Source: Arthrobacter dokdonellae (GTDB lineage Bacteria; Actinomycetota; Actinomycetes; Actinomycetales; Micrococcaceae). Taken from it: DNA of 64,000 nt. The stretch is from assembly GCF_003268655.1 (NCBI RefSeq), contig NZ_CP029642.1, positions 1,426,001-1,490,000 of the forward strand. Direction: 5' to 3'. Under the pieces are notes generated by a model that saw nothing but the letters and a program-made list of their open reading frames with translations, searched no databases and was not told the DNA's origin. Shown piece by piece: positions 8,020 to 16,452 of this stretch. The translations under genes were made by a program, and so were the position numbers. Position 1 is the stretch's first letter. Every line of letters starts with the position of its first letter.

Positions 8020-9773
8020 GGGCGGGTTCCTTGGCGGCTCGGGGTGGCTGTGGCGGGGTCTGTCAGGGCGAACCGCACGCGGGTTCCCGGCGGGAGCTGG
8101 GCGGCGGCGGCGAGGTCCTCGGGGACGACGGCGGCGATCACCGGGTAGCCGCCCGTGACGGGGTGGTCGGCCAAAAACAGGACGGGCAGCCCGGAAGGCG
8201 GCACCTGCAGGGCGCCCCAGACCACGCCTTCGCTGGCGAGCTCGCCGTCGCGGATCCGCGGCACGGGCGTGCCGCCGTCGTCCAGTTCCAGGCGGATGCC
8301 GATCCGGTTCGACGCCGCGCCCACCCGCCAGTCCTGACCTGTCAGGGCCGCCATTCCCGTCGCGCCAAACCAGTCGTCGCGGGGTCCGGCCGTGATGCGC
8401 AGCGTTGCGGTTCCGGAGGCGGGAAGGGGCCGCAGCGTGGCGGGCTCCGGGGAGCCGACCACGTGCGCGCCGTGGATGGGCCCCACCGGGAGGTGGCTGC
8501 CGGCGGCCAGAGGCGCCGGACCGATCCCGGACATGAGGTCGGTTGACCGGCTGCCCATGACGGTCTCCGCGGCCACGCCGCCGCGCACGCCGACGTAGCA
8601 GCGCAGCCCCTCCGTGACAGCGCCCAGCGTGAGGGTTTCGCCGGCCAGCAGCGCAAACGGCGCGTCCTGCGCCGGACGGCGCTCGCCGCGGTCCGGATCC
8701 GACGGCGTGATGCGCAGCCGGGTCCGGGCGCCCGTGACGGCAAGCACCTGGTCCGACCCCGCGGTCAGGACCAGGGAACCCATGAGGTTTTCGACGACGG
8801 CGTCCCCCGCCTGGTTGCCGACCAGCCGGTTGGCCTGCCGTGCCGCGGAAGGGTCGACGGCGCCCGCCGCGGACACGCCCAGGTCGCCCAGGCCGGGCCG
8901 GCCCAGGTCCTGGATGAGCGACTGCATGCCGGCGGCGACCACGAGCAGGCCGCCGGTGTTTTGGGCAGTGGGCGCGGCGGCGTGGGCGGCCGCCCCGGCG
9001 TGCTCCGTGGCTTGCCGAGGGGTTTCGCCGCCCGTGGCGGCCGGCGCGGTGGTGGGTTGCGCGCCGGGGAGGGTGCCGGCGTCGTGCGTCACCGTGCCTG
9101 GCCGGCCGGGCTGCAGGCTCAGGGAGGGGCGGGCCGGGACAAAGCGGACCCGGTCCCGGGGGCGGATGAGGGCGGGGTCGCTGCGTTCCAGGGACCACAG
9201 GACGGCGTCCGTGTGCCCGATCAGCTGCCAGCCGCCAGGGGATTGGCGCGGGTAGACGGCGGAGTAGTCCCCGGCCAGCGCGACGGCGCCGGACGGGACA
9301 CAGGTGCGCGGGGTGTTGCGGCGCGGCACGTGCAGGGCGGGGGTTTCGCCCAGCAGGTACGCGAACCCGGGGGCGAATCCGCCAAAGGCGGCCCGCCAGG
9401 TCTGGCTGGTGTGCGCCGCGACCACGCCCTCGGGGCTCAGTCCGGTGAGGACGGCAACCTCGGCGAGGTCGGCGCCGTCGTAGTGCACGTCGATCTCCAC
9501 CAGCTTGCCCGTCCCGGCCGGGGCCGTGCCGAGGTCGAGGGACTTGATGACGGCGGGGGCGGCGTGCGCCGCGTTGGGGGAGTCGAACTTGACGAGCACG
9601 GTGGCGGCGGCGGACAGGACGTCCAGCTGGCCGGGCAGGGGGGATTCGGCCAGCCGCGCCGCCAGGGCCAGCACGGCCTGGAGGCTGGAGAGCTCAACCA
9701 GGAGGGCGCGGGTGCCGGCAGGGTGGATGGCCGTGACGCTGTGGGAAGCGGAGGGGCCCACGGCGGTACTCAT
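8016..9773 (-). CDS. pxpBC: 5-oxoprolinase subunits B and C fused (KipI-KipA type)
   Basis: A 585-residue fusion. The N-terminal ~210 residues are PxpB/KipI-like ([48 protein letters not shown]). After a ~70-residue Ala/Thr-rich linker, the C-terminal ~300 residues are PxpC/KipA-like ([19 protein letters not shown], ending [13 protein letters not shown] and PPGTRVRF). With PxpA these form the ATP-dependent 5-oxoprolinase that opens 5-oxoproline to glutamate. I place the start at the ATG 9773, preceded by GGAGGTG. The frame is also open to a GTG at 9797 that overlaps the pxpA stop by 4 nt, so 8 extra residues are possible. The family is related to the carboxyltransferase part of urea amidolyase. 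Confidence 0.88.
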   Translation of the reverse strand: MSTAVGPSASHSVTAIHPAGTRALLVELSSLQAVLALAARLAESPLPGQLDVLSAAATVLVKFDSPNAAHAAPAVIKSLDLGTAPAGTGKLVEIDVHYDGADLAEVAVLTGLSPEGVVAAHTSQTWRAAFGGFAPGFAYLLGETPALHVPRRNTPRTCVPSGAVALAGDYSAVYPRQSPGGWQLIGHTDAVLWSLERSDPALIRPRDRVRFVPARPSLSLQPGRPGTVTHDAGTLPGAQPTTAPAATGGETPRQATEHAGAAAHAAAPTAQNTGGLLVVAAGMQSLIQDLGRPGLGDLGVSAAGAVDPSAARQANRLVGNQAGDAVVENLMGSLVLTAGSDQVLAVTGARTRLRITPSDPDRGERRPAQDAPFALLAGETLTLGAVTEGLRCYVGVRGGVAAETVMGSRSTDLMSGIGPAPLAAGSHLPVGPIHGAHVVGSPEPATLRPLPASGTATLRITAGPRDDWFGATGMAALTGQDWRVGAASNRIGIRLELDDGGTPVPRIRDGELASEGVVWGALQVPPSGLPVLFLADHPVTGGYPVIAAVVPEDLAAAAQLPPGTRVRFALTDPATATPSRQGTRP

Positions 9774-9793
9774 CTTTGCGTTCACCTCCGTGG

Positions 9794-10552
9794 TCACGCG
9801 AAGGCCTTGATCTGCACGCCGGCCTGCTCCAGTGCGGCCCGGACCGCGGCGGCCATGGCCACGGCCCCGGCGGTGTCGCCGTGGACGCAGATGCTCTCGG
9901 CCGGCATGGGGATGACGCTGCCGTCGACGGCGGTGACGGTTCCTTCCATGGCCAGGCGGACCATGTTGGCCGCGACCCGGGCGGGGTCATGGAGCACGGC
10001 GTTTGCCTCGCGGCGGGAGACAAGGGTGCCCTCCGGCGTGTAGTTGCGGTCCGCGAAGGCCTCCGCCACGGCGCGCAGCCCGGCGGATTCGGCCCTGGCC
10101 AGGGCGACGGAGCCGGGGAGCAGCAGGAGGGGAAGGTCCGTGCCAAACGCCTTGACGGCGTCGACCACGGCCTGCGCGTGCTTTTCGTGGTGGACGATCG
10201 TGTTGTACAGCGCGCCGTGGGGCTTGACGTACCTGATGGAGGCCCCGGCCGCGCCGGCCAGTGCGGAGAGCGCGCCCAGCTGGTAGAGGACGTCGTCGGC
10301 CAGCTCGGTGGGGGAGCAGTCCAGGAAGCGGCGGCCGAAGCCTGCCAGGTCCCGATACCCCACGTGCGCGCCGATTGTGACCCCGGCGGCGGCGGCGTCC
10401 CGGCACGTCCGGGCGATGGTGCTCGGGTCCCCGGCGTGGAATCCGCAGGCGACGTTGGCGCTGGAGACGGAGGTGAAAATGGCCGCGTCGTCGCCCATGG
10501 TCCAGTTTCCGAACGACTCCCCGACGTCGGAATTGAGGTCGATGTAAGGCAT
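9794..10552 (-). CDS. pxpA: 5-oxoprolinase subunit A (LamB/YcsF family)
   Basis: A 252-residue protein covering the whole LamB/YcsF family. It starts [20 protein letters not shown], then has [35 protein letters not shown] and [13 protein letters not shown], which are the conserved blocks of this metal-dependent-hydrolase-like fold. PxpA works with PxpB and PxpC to convert 5-oxoproline to L-glutamate using ATP, a damage-repair and salvage route. It is the first gene of the minus-strand cluster. GGGGAT precedes the ATG as ribosome site, and the promoter carries a GntR-type palindrome. Confidence 0.92.
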   Translation of the reverse strand: MPYIDLNSDVGESFGNWTMGDDAAIFTSVSSANVACGFHAGDPSTIARTCRDAAAAGVTIGAHVGYRDLAGFGRRFLDCSPTELADDVLYQLGALSALAGAAGASIRYVKPHGALYNTIVHHEKHAQAVVDAVKAFGTDLPLLLLPGSVALARAESAGLRAVAEAFADRNYTPEGTLVSRREANAVLHDPARVAANMVRLAMEGTVTAVDGSVIPMPAESICVHGDTAGAVAMAAAVRAALEQAGVQIKAFA

Positions 10553-10579
10553 TTGTGATCCCCGTCTCGTGATGTGGTT

Positions 10580-10617
10580 CTCTAAGAATGCCTTAAATGC
10601 GTAGATTGTTCAACAAT
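10580..10617 (-). promoter_or_regulatory. pxpA promoter with GntR-type operator
   Basis: The palindrome ATTGTTCAACAAT occupies 10605-10617 and is the same sequence as the two sites before the DUF969 gene. On the minus strand TTGAAC inside it can serve as the -35 box, followed 17 bp later by CATTCT as -10. A repressor bound here would block RNA polymerase. Confidence 0.65.
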
Positions 10618-10790
10618 TTACGTGTGGGGGGCGAAACGGGGGCTGTTAGGCGCTGTAAGGCGAGGGTGGTGGGGCAGGGCCTGGCCGGGGCGGGGGTGGC
10701 GGGGTCGCAGGGTCGGCTGAGTGTCGCCGCGCGCATGCGCAGTGCCGGGCCCCGGGGCTCCGCATCAATCGACGCGGGACAGGCGTGCTT

Positions 10791-11000
10791 CTATGTATCT
10801 TTCGGGGCAACCGGCTGTTTCGTGTCACGCTCCTGCATGTCCAGCCCATGCAGGAACGAGATGGCACTTTCGAAAGCTGAATTGGCGCCTTCAAGTTCCC
10901 GGACACGGGCCTGGAGCCGTGCGACTTCGGAGCGGTGTCCAGCGGTTTCCCTGGCGCGCCCTTGCTCAGGCGCGGACCGTTCGCGGTTCGTGGAGGTCAT
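10791..11000 (-). pseudogene. Possible remnant of an IS3-type transposase OrfA
   Basis: About 69 codons ending before a stop at 10791. The stretch RSEVARLQARVRELEGANSAF followed by AISFLHGLD resembles the leucine-zipper tail of IS3-family OrfA proteins, which typically reads R-x-x-x-L-E-x-E-N followed by ILK-ASAFF-AEL. No N-terminal helix-turn-helix and no OrfB are visible, and the surrounding 10618-11160 stretch has no other convincing gene. If real, it is a decayed fragment left by an old insertion; a chance coiled-coil-like ORF cannot be excluded. Confidence 0.3.
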
Positions 11001-11163
11001 GCTCCGTGATGCCGTGCAATGAAGTTCAGGGCGAGTCCGCCCGCCAATGCCGGCCTGCGTGGTGCCCGCCTGCGCATAAACTCCAGTCGTTCCTTGATGC
11101 GCAACTTGAGCCTGCCAGCCCTGTGTAGAGCCGTGGAAACCTTGAAGCGGCGCGTGGTTGGAG

Positions 11164-11202
11164 CCCAACGGGGCGCCACTTCTCAAGTGGCGCACCGTTG
11201 GG
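11164..11202. terminator. Hairpin downstream of purU
   Basis: The arms CCCAACGG-G-GCGCCACTT (11164-11181) and AAGTGGCGC-A-CCGTTGGG (11185-11202) pair over 17 of 18 positions around a CTC loop. It lies 33 nt beyond the purU stop on the minus strand and probably terminates purU. A second copy of CCCCAACGGGGCGC follows immediately at 11203. Confidence 0.55.
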
Positions 11203-11234
11203 CCCCAACGGGGCGCAGGTGTCAGGGAAGGACG

Positions 11235-12110
11235 TCAGTCGAAGACGACCGTCCGGTGGCCGTCCAGGAGGACGCGGTGCTCGGCGTGCCACTGCACGGC
11301 CTGGGCCAGGGTGCGGGCCTCGACTGCCCGGCCCATCGAGACGAACTTCTCCACGGAGTGGCCGTGGACCACCCGGATCACTTCCTGCTCGATGATGGGC
11401 CCCTCGTCCAGGGCGGCCGTGACGTAATGGGCGGTTGCCCCGATGATCTTCACGCCGCGGGCATGGGCCTGGTGGTACGGCTTGGCGCCCTTGAAGGACG
11501 GCAGGAACGAGTGGTGGATGTTGATGGCCCGCCCCTCGAGGTGGCGACAGAGGTCGTCGGAGAGGACCTGCATGTAGCGGGCCAGCACCACCAGCTCCAC
11601 CTCGTGTTCGGCCACCAGCTCCAGCAGCGCCGCCTCCGCTGCGGCCTTGGTATCCGGCGTGACGGGGATGTAATAATACGGGATGCCGTAGAACTCGGCC
11701 AGCGGCTGCAGGTCCCGGTGGTTGGAGACGATGGCGGGGATTTCAATGGGCAGTGTCCCCGAACGCTGCAGGAACAGCAGGTCGTTGATGCAGTGCGCGG
11801 CCTTAGAGGCAAGGATCAGCGTGCGCACCGGCGCACCGGCGCGGTGCAGCTGCCAGGTGAGCCGGAACTGGCCGGCCACCTCGTCAAGGTGCTCGCGGAG
11901 GCGACTGAACGACGTCGCGGTTTCCACGGCGACCCGCATGAAGAAGGTGCCGGTGTCCGGGTTCCCGTACTGCTGGGAGTCGGTGATGTTGCAGCCGGCC
12001 GACAGCAGGGATCCGGAGACGGCGTGGACAATGCCGGGCTGGTCGGCGCAGGAGAGCGTCAGCACAAAACCGTGGGGGGCGGGCGCGGCGGGGGAGGTCG
12101 GTTCAGTCAC
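11235..12110 (-). CDS. purU: Formyltetrahydrofolate deformylase
   Basis: A 291-residue protein. The N-terminal ~85 residues are an ACT domain (FVLTLSCADQPGIVHAVSGS). The rest is a formyltransferase-fold hydrolase with INDLLFLQ, VVLARYMQVLSDDL, NIHHSFLPSFKGAKPYHQA and GATAHYVTAALDEGPII, carrying the Asn-His-Asp catalytic set. It hydrolyses 10-formyl-THF to THF plus formate and balances one-carbon pools, which fits its position divergent from glyA-folD. I chose the GTG at 12110, which lies 7 nt after a TAACGT -10 box; a longer in-frame extension upstream would run into the riboswitch region and has no family similarity. Confidence 0.93.
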   Translation of the reverse strand: MTEPTSPAAPAPHGFVLTLSCADQPGIVHAVSGSLLSAGCNITDSQQYGNPDTGTFFMRVAVETATSFSRLREHLDEVAGQFRLTWQLHRAGAPVRTLILASKAAHCINDLLFLQRSGTLPIEIPAIVSNHRDLQPLAEFYGIPYYYIPVTPDTKAAAEAALLELVAEHEVELVVLARYMQVLSDDLCRHLEGRAINIHHSFLPSFKGAKPYHQAHARGVKIIGATAHYVTAALDEGPIIEQEVIRVVHGHSVEKFVSMGRAVEARTLAQAVQWHAEHRVLLDGHRTVVFD

Positions 12111-12117
12111 CCGCCCA

Positions 12118-12123
12118 ACGTTA
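12118..12123 (-). promoter_or_regulatory. -10 box of a leaderless purU mRNA
   Basis: TAACGT on the minus strand ends 7 nt before the GTG at 12110 and no Shine-Dalgarno sequence is present, so purU is probably transcribed from its start codon. Confidence 0.55.
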
Positions 12124-12152
12124 CCGTCCCGCCCAAGCCCTGTACTACAGTT

Positions 12153-12237
12153 AAAGTGCTGCGACTGGCGATGAGGTGGGCCACCACCGGGGAGCAGCAC
12201 GAGCTTTGGACCCTTGGGATCGTACGCCTGGGACGCG
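12153..12237 (+). ncRNA. ZTP (pfl) riboswitch upstream of glyA
   Basis: The conserved ZTP/ZMP aptamer blocks are present in order: GCGACTGGCG (12161-12170), GGTGGGCCACCACCGGGGAG (12175-12194) and CGTACGCCTGGGAC (12221-12234). P1 pairs GTGCTGC (12156-12162) with GCAGCAC (12194-12200), and the inner GGTGG pairs with CCACC. ZTP riboswitches sense the purine intermediate AICAR phosphates that accumulate when 10-formyl-THF is short. They typically switch on glyA, folD and purH, exactly the genes downstream here. About 200 nt separate the aptamer from glyA, room for an expression platform. Confidence 0.88.
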
Positions 12238-12438
12238 GGGTCACAACTGCCACCAAACTGATTTGGCGGTGGACGTGCCGAGCCTGCAGCAAAACACCAT
12301 TGAAGAAGCACAGTCGTGCTTTAATGGCTGGAGCCCCGCGGGGCCGCTTCACACAGGAAAGCAGCCTGCGGGCACGGGCGTTCACCGGATAATCTGGCTA
12401 AGAAGAGATTTTTCGTGCCACCATCCAGGAGTCCTGAA

Positions 12439-13725
12439 GTGTCTATTTCCACCACACAGTCCGTGACCAACGTCCCGCTCGCCGAGCTGGACCCTGAAAT
12501 CGCCGCCGTCCTGAAGGACGAGCTCGGCCGCCAGCGCGACACGCTGGAAATGATCGCCTCCGAAAACTTCGCACCCCGCGCCGTGCTTGAGGCCCAGGGC
12601 TCGGTGCTGACCAACAAGTACGCCGAAGGCTACCCTGGACGCCGCTACTACGGCGGCTGCGAATACGTCGACGTGGCCGAAAACCTGGCCATCCAGCGCG
12701 TGAAGGACCTGTTCGGCGCGGAGTACGCCAACGTCCAGCCGCACTCCGGCGCCCAGGCCAACGCCGCCGCGCTCGCCGCCATGATCACCCCGGGCGAGAA
12801 GATCCTCGGCCTGTCCCTGGCCCACGGCGGCCACCTGACCCACGGCATGAAGCTGAACTTCTCCGGCAAGCTCTACCAGGTAGCCGCCTATCAGGTGGAG
12901 CAAGAAACCTTCCGCATCGACATGGACAAGCTGCGCGAGCAGGCCATCGCGGAGAAGCCCCAGGTCATCATCGCCGGCTGGTCCGCGTATCCGCGCCACC
13001 TGGACTTTGAGGCCTTCCGGTCCATTGCCGACGAGGTGGGCGCACTGCTCTGGACCGACATGGCCCACTTCGCCGGGCTCGTGGCAGCCGGCCTGCACCC
13101 GAGCCCGGTGCCGCATTCCGACGTCGTCACCTCCACGGTGCACAAGACGCTGGCGGGGCCGCGCTCCGGCGTGATCCTGGCCAAGCAGGAATGGGCCAAG
13201 AAGCTCAACTCGGCCGTGTTCCCCGGACAGCAGGGCGGCCCGCTCATGCACGTCATTGCCGCCAAGGCCGTGGCCTTCAAGGTTGCCGCGGGCGAGGAAT
13301 TCAAGGAGCGGCAGCAGCGCGTACTCGAGGGGGCAAAGATCATCGCGGACCGCCTGAACGCCGCTGACGTGGCCGAGTCCGGCGTGTCCGTGCTGACCGG
13401 CGGCACCGACGTCCACCTGGTGCTCGTGGACCTGCGCAACTCGCAGCTGGACGGCCAGCAGGCCGAGGACCTCCTGCACAGCGCTGGCATCACGGTCAAC
13501 CGCAACGCCGTCCCGTTCGACCCCCGCCCCCCGATGATCACCTCCGGACTGCGCATCGGCACTCCGGCCCTGGCCACCCGCGGCTTCGGCGCCACGGAGT
13601 TCACCGAGGTCGCCGACATCATCGCGGAGGCACTGAAGGGCAATGCCGACGTCGACGCCCTGGCCTCCCGCGTGAAGAAGCTTACCGCCGATTTCCCGCT
13701 GTACCCCGGCCAGGAAGAATGGTAA
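12439..13725 (+). CDS. glyA: Serine hydroxymethyltransferase
   Basis: A 428-residue PLP enzyme converting serine and THF to glycine and 5,10-methylene-THF. Family blocks are complete: [55 protein letters not shown], and the PLP-lysine motif [17 protein letters not shown] chose the GTG at 12439, preceded by AGGAG at a 7-nt distance; an upstream in-frame GTG at 12415 would add 8 residues not typical of the family. The gene lies under the ZTP riboswitch and overlaps folD by 7 nt, so both are co-expressed. Confidence 0.95.
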   Translation: MSISTTQSVTNVPLAELDPEIAAVLKDELGRQRDTLEMIASENFAPRAVLEAQGSVLTNKYAEGYPGRRYYGGCEYVDVAENLAIQRVKDLFGAEYANVQPHSGAQANAAALAAMITPGEKILGLSLAHGGHLTHGMKLNFSGKLYQVAAYQVEQETFRIDMDKLREQAIAEKPQVIIAGWSAYPRHLDFEAFRSIADEVGALLWTDMAHFAGLVAAGLHPSPVPHSDVVTSTVHKTLAGPRSGVILAKQEWAKKLNSAVFPGQQGGPLMHVIAAKAVAFKVAAGEEFKERQQRVLEGAKIIADRLNAADVAESGVSVLTGGTDVHLVLVDLRNSQLDGQQAEDLLHSAGITVNRNAVPFDPRPPMITSGLRIGTPALATRGFGATEFTEVADIIAEALKGNADVDALASRVKKLTADFPLYPGQEEW

Positions 13726-14651
13726 ACCGGGTGCCCGCGGCAAGTCCCATGCCAAAAACCGAAGCAAAAACCGAGCAAAAAACCGCGCAAATCCTGGACG
13801 GCAAGGCCACCGCAGCGGCCATCAAGGCCGAGCTGAAGGAGCGGGTCGCCGCGCTTACGGCACGGGGCATCACGCCTGGCCTGGGCACCATCCTCGTGGG
13901 CGGGGACCCCGGCTCGAAGTGGTACGTGGCCGGCAAGCACAAGGACTGCGCCGAGGTGGGCATTAACTCCATCCGCATCGACCTGCCGGACACCGCCACG
14001 CAGGAGGAGGTGCTCGGCGCCGTCCGCCAGCTCAACGCGGACCCCGCCTGCACCGGCTACATCGTCCAGCTGCCGCTGCCCGCGCACATTGAGCAGGACG
14101 TGGTCCTGGAGGCCATCGACCCCGCCAAGGACGCCGACGGCCTGCACCCGATGAACCTGGGCCGGCTGGTGGCCAACGTCAACCGGCCCATGACCTCCCC
14201 GCTGCCGTGCACGCCCAAGGGCTGCGTTGAGCTGCTGCTGCGCCACGGGATCGAGTTGAACGGCAAACGGGTCCTGGTGGTGGGCCGCGGCGTCACGATC
14301 GGCCGGCCCGTGGGCCTGCTACTCACCCGCCGGGACATCAACGCGACCGTCACGCTGGCCCACACCGGCACGGTGGACCTGGCGGCGGAACTGCGCCGGG
14401 CCGACGTCGTCATCGCCGCCGCCGGACAGCCGCACATGATCAAGGCCGCGGACCTGCTGCCGGGCGCCATTGTGCTCGACGTCGGTGTCTCCCGAGTCGA
14501 CGACGGCAACGGCAAGGCCGTGGTCACCGGCGACGTGGAACCGGCCGCTTACGGCGTCGCCTCATGGATCTCGCCGAACCCCGGCGGCGTGGGCCCCATG
14601 ACCCGCGCCATGCTGCTGGAGAACGTGGTGGAGGCCGCCGAGCGCGCCTGA
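13719..14651 (+). CDS. folD: Bifunctional methylene-THF dehydrogenase / methenyl-THF cyclohydrolase
   Basis: A 310-residue enzyme interconverting 5,10-methylene-THF and 10-formyl-THF with NADP. Motifs: [20 protein letters not shown] (the Y-x-x-x-K active site), [36 protein letters not shown] and [13 protein letters not shown]. The ATG at 13719 lies inside the end of glyA. An in-frame ATG at 13749 would remove ten poorly conserved residues, so the exact start is uncertain. Together with glyA and divergent purU it makes a compact one-carbon module. It is followed by a short tandem repeat and a hairpin. Confidence 0.94.
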   Translation: MVNRVPAASPMPKTEAKTEQKTAQILDGKATAAAIKAELKERVAALTARGITPGLGTILVGGDPGSKWYVAGKHKDCAEVGINSIRIDLPDTATQEEVLGAVRQLNADPACTGYIVQLPLPAHIEQDVVLEAIDPAKDADGLHPMNLGRLVANVNRPMTSPLPCTPKGCVELLLRHGIELNGKRVLVVGRGVTIGRPVGLLLTRRDINATVTLAHTGTVDLAAELRRADVVIAAAGQPHMIKAADLLPGAIVLDVGVSRVDDGNGKAVVTGDVEPAAYGVASWISPNPGGVGPMTRAMLLENVVEAAERA

Positions 14652-14670
14652 CCCGTGGCGCGGCTTCCGG

Positions 14671-14712
14671 CGGTTGGGCGTGTCGAAGCCCCCGGTTGGG
14701 CGTCTCGAAGCC
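14671..14712. repeat. 22-bp tandem duplication after folD
   Basis: CGGTTGGGCGTGTCGAAGCC at 14671 is repeated with one change at 14693. It precedes the folD/inhibitor hairpin and has no evident coding function. Confidence 0.5.
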
Positions 14713-14722
14713 CCCCGTGATT

Positions 14723-14756
14723 GAGCCCCGTCGAAACCTAGGTCTCGACGGGGCTC
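14723..14756. terminator. Hairpin between convergent folD and inhibitor genes
   Basis: The arms GAGCCCCGTCGA (14723-14734) and TCGACGGGGCTC (14745-14756) pair perfectly; the 10-nt interior contains ACCTAGGT, itself palindromic. It probably ends transcription from both sides. Confidence 0.55.
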
Positions 14757-14790
14757 GACCACCGGGCCTCGCCGGGCCCGACCACCAGTC

Positions 14791-15102
14791 TTACTGTTCG
14801 ATTGTTTCGACCCGTTCGGGACGCTGGTCCACCCACGCCAGGAGGAGCCGGACGCCTTCGGGCAGGTTTGCATCCGTGTAGTGGACGCTGACGGGCGCAC
14901 CGGCATCCTCCAGGGAGATTTCGTAGAGCTGGGCGTCGGGCCACCGGCTCGAAGGCGGGGGGACGGGCTGTTCGCGGAGGCCGGCGCGGTCAATCTCCCA
15001 GGCAAAGGTCTCCGCGTCGGGTTTCTGCAACGAGCTGGCGTCAAGTTCGGTTTGGGCCACCATCCCCGCAAGGCCGCCGCCCCTGCGGATTGTCAGCTTC
15101 AT
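14791..15102 (-). CDS. Emfourin-type protease inhibitor partner of the M4 protease
   Basis: A 103-residue small acidic protein without signal peptide. It begins MKLTIRRGGGLAGMVAQTELDA and has ISLEDAGAPVSVHYTDANLP in the middle, matching the emfourin family, cytoplasmic slow-tight inhibitors encoded beside protealysin-like metalloproteases. Its ATG overlaps the stop of the protease gene (ATGA), so inhibitor and protease are made from one message. The pairing suggests that the protease acts where the inhibitor can restrain it in the producing cell. The call rests on the size, sequence pattern and strict linkage. Confidence 0.72.
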   Translation of the reverse strand: MKLTIRRGGGLAGMVAQTELDASSLQKPDAETFAWEIDRAGLREQPVPPPSSRWPDAQLYEISLEDAGAPVSVHYTDANLPEGVRLLLAWVDQRPERVETIEQ

Positions 15103-16178
15103 GAAAGAACCCCGACCTCCTTCCAGGCCTGGTGGACGGCGTCCTGCTCCGTAGAGCTGAAAAGGGTGCCGGCGACGTCGACGGTGGCCCGGGCGGCCTC
15201 GTCGAATTCCGAGTTGGGGCGCAGCCGGGTGGTCAGCACCGTGTACCAGATCTTTCCCGCCTTTTCCCAGGCGAAACCGCCGATCGCGGTGGCCGCCAGG
15301 TAAAACGCGCGGTTGGGGATGCCCGAATTGATGTGCACCCCGCCATTGTCGTTTCGGGGATCGTTGTTGTCGGGCAGGTCCACATAGTCGTCCATGGTTC
15401 CAGGCTGTCGGTCCCCGGAATAGGCGGTCCCCGGGTGGCTCATCGAACGCAGTGCCGTGCCGAGCCCCGGTACCAGAATGCCCCCTCCGATCAGCCAGTC
15501 GGCGTCGGCCGCGGACTGCTGCAGGCTGTACTGCTTGACGAGCGAACCGAAGACGTCGGAAAAGGATTCATTCAGCGCGCCCGACTGCTTGCTGTAGATG
15601 AGTCCCGCGGTGAGTTCGGTGATGCCGTGCGTCAGTTCGTGGCCTATGACATCCACGGCCCTGGTCAGTCCGCCGACCTGGAAGATCCGGCCACTGCCGT
15701 CACCGTAAACCATCTGGACGCCGTCCCAGAACGCGTTGTCGAACGCAACGCCGTAGTGGACGGAGGAGACCAGTTCCAGCCCGGCCCCGTCCAGGGAGTT
15801 GCGCGCGAACACGTCGCGGTAAAATTCGTACGTGGCGCTGCTTCCGTCGTACGCCTGGTTGACTGCCTCGTCTGCCACCGGGGGCTGCCCCCAGTCCCGG
15901 GCCCGGACCCCCGGCAGGAACGTCCTGCCGTTGGTCTGGTTGTCGTAGACGGTCAGCCGCCGGTCCGGCGTGACAGCGAAGCCGACCAATTGCCCAATGT
16001 TCACACTGAGCTGACGGTTGATCCGGCCCATCACGGCGCGCTGCGAGCGGATGCCGGCCGAGGTGGCCAAGGCGCGGACGGCGGCCTCGCGCTGTGCGGG
16101 GTCCCCCTCGACGGCCAGCCGCCCCAGCAGGTCCGGCGGCGCAATGCTGCACCGCATCCGGCCATGGTTCGTTGTCAT
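15099..16178 (-). CDS. Protealysin-like M4 family zinc metallopeptidase
   Basis: A 359-residue protein. The short N-terminal region RMRCSIAPPDLL (8-19) is the protealysin-type propeptide, whose conserved cysteine segment masks the active site; there is no signal peptide. The mature thermolysin fold carries HELTH (180-184) and the third zinc ligand in GALNESFSDVFG (Glu about 204), and the later GGVHINSGIPNRAFYL block holds the catalytic His. I chose the ATG at 16178, preceded by GAAGGGA. It is coupled to the emfourin-like gene. Protealysin-type enzymes leave cells without a classical signal and are studied as virulence or bacterial-competition factors. The role here is not known. Confidence 0.88.
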   Translation of the reverse strand: MTTNHGRMRCSIAPPDLLGRLAVEGDPAQREAAVRALATSAGIRSQRAVMGRINRQLSVNIGQLVGFAVTPDRRLTVYDNQTNGRTFLPGVRARDWGQPPVADEAVNQAYDGSSATYEFYRDVFARNSLDGAGLELVSSVHYGVAFDNAFWDGVQMVYGDGSGRIFQVGGLTRAVDVIGHELTHGITELTAGLIYSKQSGALNESFSDVFGSLVKQYSLQQSAADADWLIGGGILVPGLGTALRSMSHPGTAYSGDRQPGTMDDYVDLPDNNDPRNDNGGVHINSGIPNRAFYLAATAIGGFAWEKAGKIWYTVLTTRLRPNSEFDEAARATVDVAGTLFSSTEQDAVHQAWKEVGVLS

Positions 16179-16258
16179 GAACTTGTCCCTTCCCGAGGTC
16201 AGCCAGATTCCATCATGATGCCCCCCATGGGCGCCCGCGGCAAGGCCTCTCCGGCCGA

Positions 16259-16385
16259 CCCTCCTGCAGTTCCGGGGCAAAAATCGCCAACGCTCCATCA
16301 GTTGCGGGGCCAAAATGGCTAACGCTCCCGCAATCGATATTGGGGCGTTCTCCCTCCAACCCCCGGATCTGCAGGAGCGTCGAAA
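16259..16385. repeat. Intergenic repeats, GCTCCTGCAG-type and CTAACGCTCC-type
   Basis: The 274-nt gap between the divergent protease and membrane-protein genes holds repeats. CTCCTGCAGTTCCGGGG at 16261 and, inverted, CCGGATCTGCAGGAGCGTC at 16363-16381 belong to a family also seen near 37966 and 63839. Two further related units, GGGGCAAAAATCGCCAACGC (from 16274) and GGGGCCAAAATGGCTAACGC (from 16306), lie between them. No gene is visible. Confidence 0.6.
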
Positions 16386-16452
16386 GGGGCGGGACGTTCG
16401 CCGGTGGTGGAAGCGGGCGGCGCCGCGGGCCGCCATTTGAGAGAATGGAGTC

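Noticed and set aside
6241..8148. A 635-codon plus-strand open frame opposite the biotin carboxylase
   Set aside because: It is antisense to a gene with complete family motifs, has arginine/glycine-rich composition typical of GC-rich shadow frames, and shows no domain.
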